This document shows positions 60,036 through 64,000 of a DNA stretch of 64,000 nucleotides, piece by piece. This DNA comes from Ziziphus jujuba (Eukaryota; Streptophyta; Magnoliopsida; Rosales; Rhamnaceae). Numbering within the stretch: the stretch's first letter is position 1; every line of letters starts with the position of its first letter. The stretch spans positions 22,256,001 through 22,320,000 of the forward strand of contig NC_083384.1 of assembly GCF_031755915.1 (NCBI RefSeq), written 5' to 3'. Below the pieces are notes generated by a model. The model saw only the letters and a list, made by a program, of their open reading frames with translations. It was not told where the DNA came from and did no database searches. Made by a program: the position numbers and the translations under genes.

Positions 60036-60984
60036 ATGTGGATGTTATTTTGTGTGATGTTATTTTGTGTGATGTTGTGTCTATGCATGCCGGATATATT
60101 CTATTAGGTAGACCATGGCAATTTGATGAAGATGCTATTCATTATGGTCGGAGAATTGTATTATTTTTAGATTTAAAGGTAAAAAGGTGAAGCTGGAACC
60201 ATTAACTCCTAAGTAGGTGTATAGAGATCAACTACAAACACAAAAAAGGAAGGAGGCTGAAAAGCTCAAGGAGAAAGCTAGTATGGCATGTATGACTTCA
60301 CCATCCGTCCAAGAGGGTAAGTCCAAGTTTGCTGTTCAAGATAAGCATTCTAAGACTCAAATTGAGTGGAAAAATCAAGAGAAGGCCGAGAATGGAGTGA
60401 GAGAGAAAGAGAAACTCGAGAGTGAGAGGGAGGTTGAAAAAGCCGAGAGGGGGGGCCAAACCGAGATAAAGAAAGAAAAAGAAAGAAAAGAAAGGAAAAA
60501 TAAAAAAATTTATTTAAGTTTTAATGATGTTAGTAAAGCAATTTTGAATGAGAAATCATTGCTAGTTATAATTTATAAAGATGCTTATTTAAAGATGTTT
60601 TTGTTATATAGAACTTTATCTGCATTGTTGAGAGCTTTACTTAGTAGAAATTTGAAAATTGAGAAATTATTTGCTAATATTAAAATGTGTGATTTTTGTC
60701 GAAATGAACTTGTATTTCTAGTATTTGTTGTGATAGTGTTTGACCTAAGGGATTGTGTTTGGTCGCATTTAAGAAAGGAGAGGTTTCCTGAACAAAGAAA
60801 GTCGAAACTTATGCCACGTGGAGATGGACCTTTTCAAGTTTTGGAGTGGATTAATGAAAATGCTTACAAACCTGACTTACCAGATGAGTATAATGTTAGT
60901 GCTATATTTAACGTTGCTGACTTATCACTTTACTGCAGGTGATGATTTTGATTTGAGGACAAATCCTTTTCAAGAGGAAGGGAA
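60036..60984 (+). pseudogene. Deleted CRM-like protease/pol on the plus strand
   Basis: The sequence begins mid-protease (VDVILCDVILCDVVSMHAGY, with a 15-bp tandem duplication encoding ILCDV twice), then GRPWQFDEDAIHYGRRIVLF. One frame, 60217-60942, runs from the charged linker through SFNDVSKAILNEKSLLVIIY, a piece of RT tail (LFANIKMCDFCRNELVFLVF), VVIVFDLRDCVW and RKERFPEQRKSKLMPRGDGP to the integrase C-terminal SAIFNVADLS. RT core, RNase H and integrase core are missing, with the same joins as at 23683-24447. The polypurine tract is at 60972-60984. Confidence 0.8.
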
Positions 60985-62105
60985 TGATGCAAATCCGCCT
61001 GAACCCGTACAACCAACAACCTACTGAGATGTCGACCCAATACGGATGAAGACTTGGCCGGTAACTAGAGCTCAAGCCAAAAGGTTCAAGGACAACCTGG
61101 GAGCATTTATACAAGGAGTAATTAATTCTCAAAAGAGCTTGTCCATACTTGAAGATACAAAGTCTGTTCTAAGCATCCAAGTGGTGGAAGCCGATACGGA
61201 CCTGGGTAGTTGTTTTCATGCAAATTTGGACTCCGGGCAGCAAGGAATGGTTCCAACACTTTGTGAACTTGATGTATATCATTAAGAGAACGTGGAATCC
61301 AGCCAAGGTAGAATCAAAAGCATCTAAAAATGATTTGTAAGGACAGCATCTCAATTTAGCCAAAAATGTGTTGTTTAGCCTCTGACTTTGACTTTTCTTC
61401 TTATTTGACTTATTCCAATCAAGGGGCAACGTGTGGGAATCATTATTAATCATATTTTCCATCCTATATGGCATATGAAAGCTGATTTGGAGCCCGAAAA
61501 AAGTTGGAGATTGGTCAAAGATACCTTAGTGGTCAAACTAGTAAACTAGTTTCCTAATTTGATTTTGACTTTTTGTTTTAGAAAATTAGTCTTTTATTTG
61601 GTTTCTATTTATTTATTTTCTAGAAAAATCAACTTAGAAAATTTATTATTTTATTATTTTCATTGTCAATTAATTAATTTCTAGATCAAAATAAATGAAT
61701 TAATTAATCCAAATTAGATTAGGAAATGAGATGAATTTTGGCCAAGTTAGGTTTCCTATTCTTTGGTGGCCGGTTTTACCTAGATAATTGGGGTTTTATT
61801 TTGTAACTTTTAGCCTATTTAAGGGCTTATTTTATCAATAATATGCAGTACATTATTCATATAGAAAATTATTTTTGAGATTGAATTTTTTTGTTCTTTT
61901 TGAACACCTAAAACATCATTAGTAAATGAGTGTTTTAGTTTAACTTATCAATAGGATATCCATCACCTATTGTGGCATCTTCATTATACTAAGGTTTATA
62001 ATCACAGATTGATTAGGGGTCAAGGTGACCATTAGAACTTGAATATAATTAGATCAGAGCTAATATAATACGGGTTCAAGCGCAGGTCTTCCTAGGTTCG
62101 TATCA
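60985..62105 (+). repeat. CRM-like LTR, full length, shared between two internal regions
   Basis: Length 1121 bp, starting TGATGCAAATCC and ending GTTCGTATCA. A polypurine tract lies directly before it and a primer-binding-like site (TGGTATGAGAGCC, 62108-62120) directly after. It is therefore both a 3' and a 5' LTR, as expected in a tandem array. Confidence 0.85.
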
Positions 62106-63232
62106 TTTGGTATGAGAGCCAAGATTTTGTCAAGTTTGATCTATCTTTATTTGCTTTATGTGTTTTTTTGTTATTCTAAAATTTTAGCATTAGCTTAAGG
62201 TTTCATCCATCTCATACACGTTCAGCCTCTTAAAAAAAATAAAAATAAAAATAAAAAAACTCATTCCTAGTTAAATTAGGTTTCCTTATTTTACCGTATT
62301 TTTTACTTCCTAGTTTGTTGGTTGATTTTCATTATTGTTCTTGTTAATTTAGTTTATTGTTGATTTTTATATGCTATTTTGATCTTAAATATTTTCATTC
62401 ATATACTCAAAAAAAAAAAAGGAGTGTTTGCGGCAACATATATAAATTTACAAAAAATTACAAATTTGTGTTTTGTTGTTGGTGGTCACAGGTTTGTTGA
62501 AATTGCAATTTTATTGTTGATTTTTTCTACTAGAGTTGTTTTACATTCTGTGAGTAAAAAAAAAAAAAAAAAAAAAAGCCAAATATAAAATAAAAAAAAA
62601 ATCGGTTTGTTGAATTTGGTGTTTGCTGGAAATTTCTTTGAACTGTTGAATTGTTGACTATTTATTCAATTTTTGGAGTTGGAGATTTATTTTTGCTGCT
62701 GGAAATTTAAATTTTGGGAGCTAAAAATATTGGATTAAAATTAGTTAAAGGATTTGATACAAAAACTTGAATTACAAGGGACAACAACCAACAATTATTT
62801 TTGTCCAAATTGATTCTTGTTCGTGTTTGAATTTCTTTTTCTAAATTTTTATTCTTGAATTCTTAATTTCCCACCATCTGGTCCATTTCTTATTTATTTT
62901 GAAATTTGCTTTGCTAAATTGCCTTATTTTTGCTTAGAAAAGCTGAGAATTAGGTGTTTAAAATTCACTCGGTATTACTTGCTTTTTTGCTACTGTTTTG
63001 TTGATAAGTTTAATTAAAATATACTTGTGATCTAATTGTTGTTTTTTGGGTGTTTTAATTAGAACTTTGAGTTAATTATTTAAGTGGAAAAAGACAAGAG
63101 TATGTGAGCTTAAAAGAGGGTAAAAGCTTAAACTAGTGTGCAAACACGAGTGTCGAGTCCTTATTTGAGTGAAACACGTGTGAGAGTGAATTTGGTGAGG
63201 TCCTATTTTATTTTTGTGTTATTCATACTAAC
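62106..63232 (+). other. CRM-like 5' leader
   Basis: Primer-binding site at 62108-62120, with one mismatch (GAG for CAG) to TGGTATCAGAGCC. Poly-A tracts at 62408-62420 and 62558-62576. Matches the leaders at 4731 and 20545. No gene. Confidence 0.7.
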
Positions 63233-64000
63233 ATGGCAGATTCAAGGGTAAGAAGAGGAGATCCACCAATGAGAATTAATGAAGAAGAGTCTGTAGGATT
63301 CAAAGGAGATTCCCGAGCTTTGGGGAGTGAAGATGAGCACACGGACATGAGGGCCGTCTTGGAGCAATTACAGCGGATGAATGCTCAATTTGATCACATA
63401 AATCAAAGGATGGACAGGTTAGAAACATCACAAGGAGGGCCGAATACAAGGTTTGAAACTCATGGAGGCTGAGGTCCAGGTCGAGGAGGCCAAGGGAGAT
63501 TTAAAGAAGAATTCAGGGAAGGCAATTTCGAAAATGACTTGGATGAGGAATATGATGAAATTTTTGAACCTCAAGGAACGAAAAACCTTGGGAGAATAGT
63601 AAGGAATGAAGATGATGAGTTTGGAAATATCAAGGTAAACATACCACCTTTCATGGGAAAAAGTGAGCCGAAAGCTTACTTGGAATGAGAGAAACGTATG
63701 GAGATGATCTTCGATTACCACAACTATTCGGAGGCTAAGAAGATGAAATTGGCAACAATGGAATTTGGCCATTACACACTCCAATGGTGGACTAATGAGA
63801 AAAACACCCAAAGGAGAGTTGGTGATGACTTGATTACTACATGGCGACAAATGAAGGGAGCCATAAGGAAGTAATTTGTACCATTACACTATCATAGGTT
63901 GCGGCATCAAAGACTTCAACCTTTATCTCAAAAAAATAGGTATGTGGAGGATTATTACAAGGAGATGGAGATGCACATGATGAGGTGGAGCATGAATGAA
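63233..64000 (+). pseudogene. CRM-like gag, broken, runs off the window
   Basis: The start at 63233 opens MADSRVRRGDPPMRINEEES, then VLEQLQRMNAQFDHINQRMD, with a stop at 63470. Later frames show VNIPPFMGKSEPKAYLE with a stop at about 63688, MEMIFDYHNYSEAKKMK, and TLQWWTNEKNTQRRV, with a further stop at 63872. The final bases match the gag core of the other copies. The rest lies beyond 64000. Confidence 0.8.

Overview
The window looks like AT-rich nuclear DNA from a dicot plant: introns with GT-AG borders, Ty3/gypsy, Ty1/copia, LINE, hAT and PIF/Harbinger remnants, an endogenous pararetrovirus fragment, and a single gene that appears intact. I found no bacterial-style operons, rRNA, tRNA or CRISPR arrays. 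The species cannot be named from sequence alone.

Layout. 203-2651 is a decayed hAT transposon with an 8-bp target duplication, sitting in older retroelement-like sequence. 3828-12940 is a tandem and partly inverted pile-up of one LTR retrotransposon family (CRM-like chromovirus). 12941-17221 is AT-rich with no gene seen. 17222-18700 is a broken endogenous pararetrovirus fragment. 19400-25278 is a structurally complete but coding-defective copy of the CRM-like family, with a 5-bp target duplication. 26880-27560 and 39655-40104 are plant RNase H-like (LINE tail) remnants. 27910-29651 is a solo LTR with a 5-bp target duplication. 30321-31150 holds a degenerate ZOP1-like zinc-finger gene fragment. 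31980-37541 holds LTR pieces and a truncated copia element. 40416-40990 is a fold-back (MITE-like) element. 41700-49720 is the one clear host gene: an oxysterol-binding-protein-related protein (ORP) on the minus strand, ten coding exons, 757 residues. 51100-52375 is a PIF/Harbinger transposase remnant and 54150-55860 a LINE remnant. 55919-64000 is a second CRM-like cluster, with one copy on the minus strand fused head-to-head to copies on the plus strand.

The most interesting material is the CRM-like family. Its roughly 1.13-kb LTR begins inside the pol reading frame, right after a polypurine tract, so the last 100 or so codons lie in the LTR. Three copies share a deletion that fuses the end of reverse transcriptase to the C-terminal part of integrase, and two of these also lack the reverse transcriptase core. 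This points to a stepwise-deleted non-autonomous lineage copied by a helper. In the ORP gene the acidic linker carries a candidate FFAT motif, which would tie the protein to VAP proteins on the ER.
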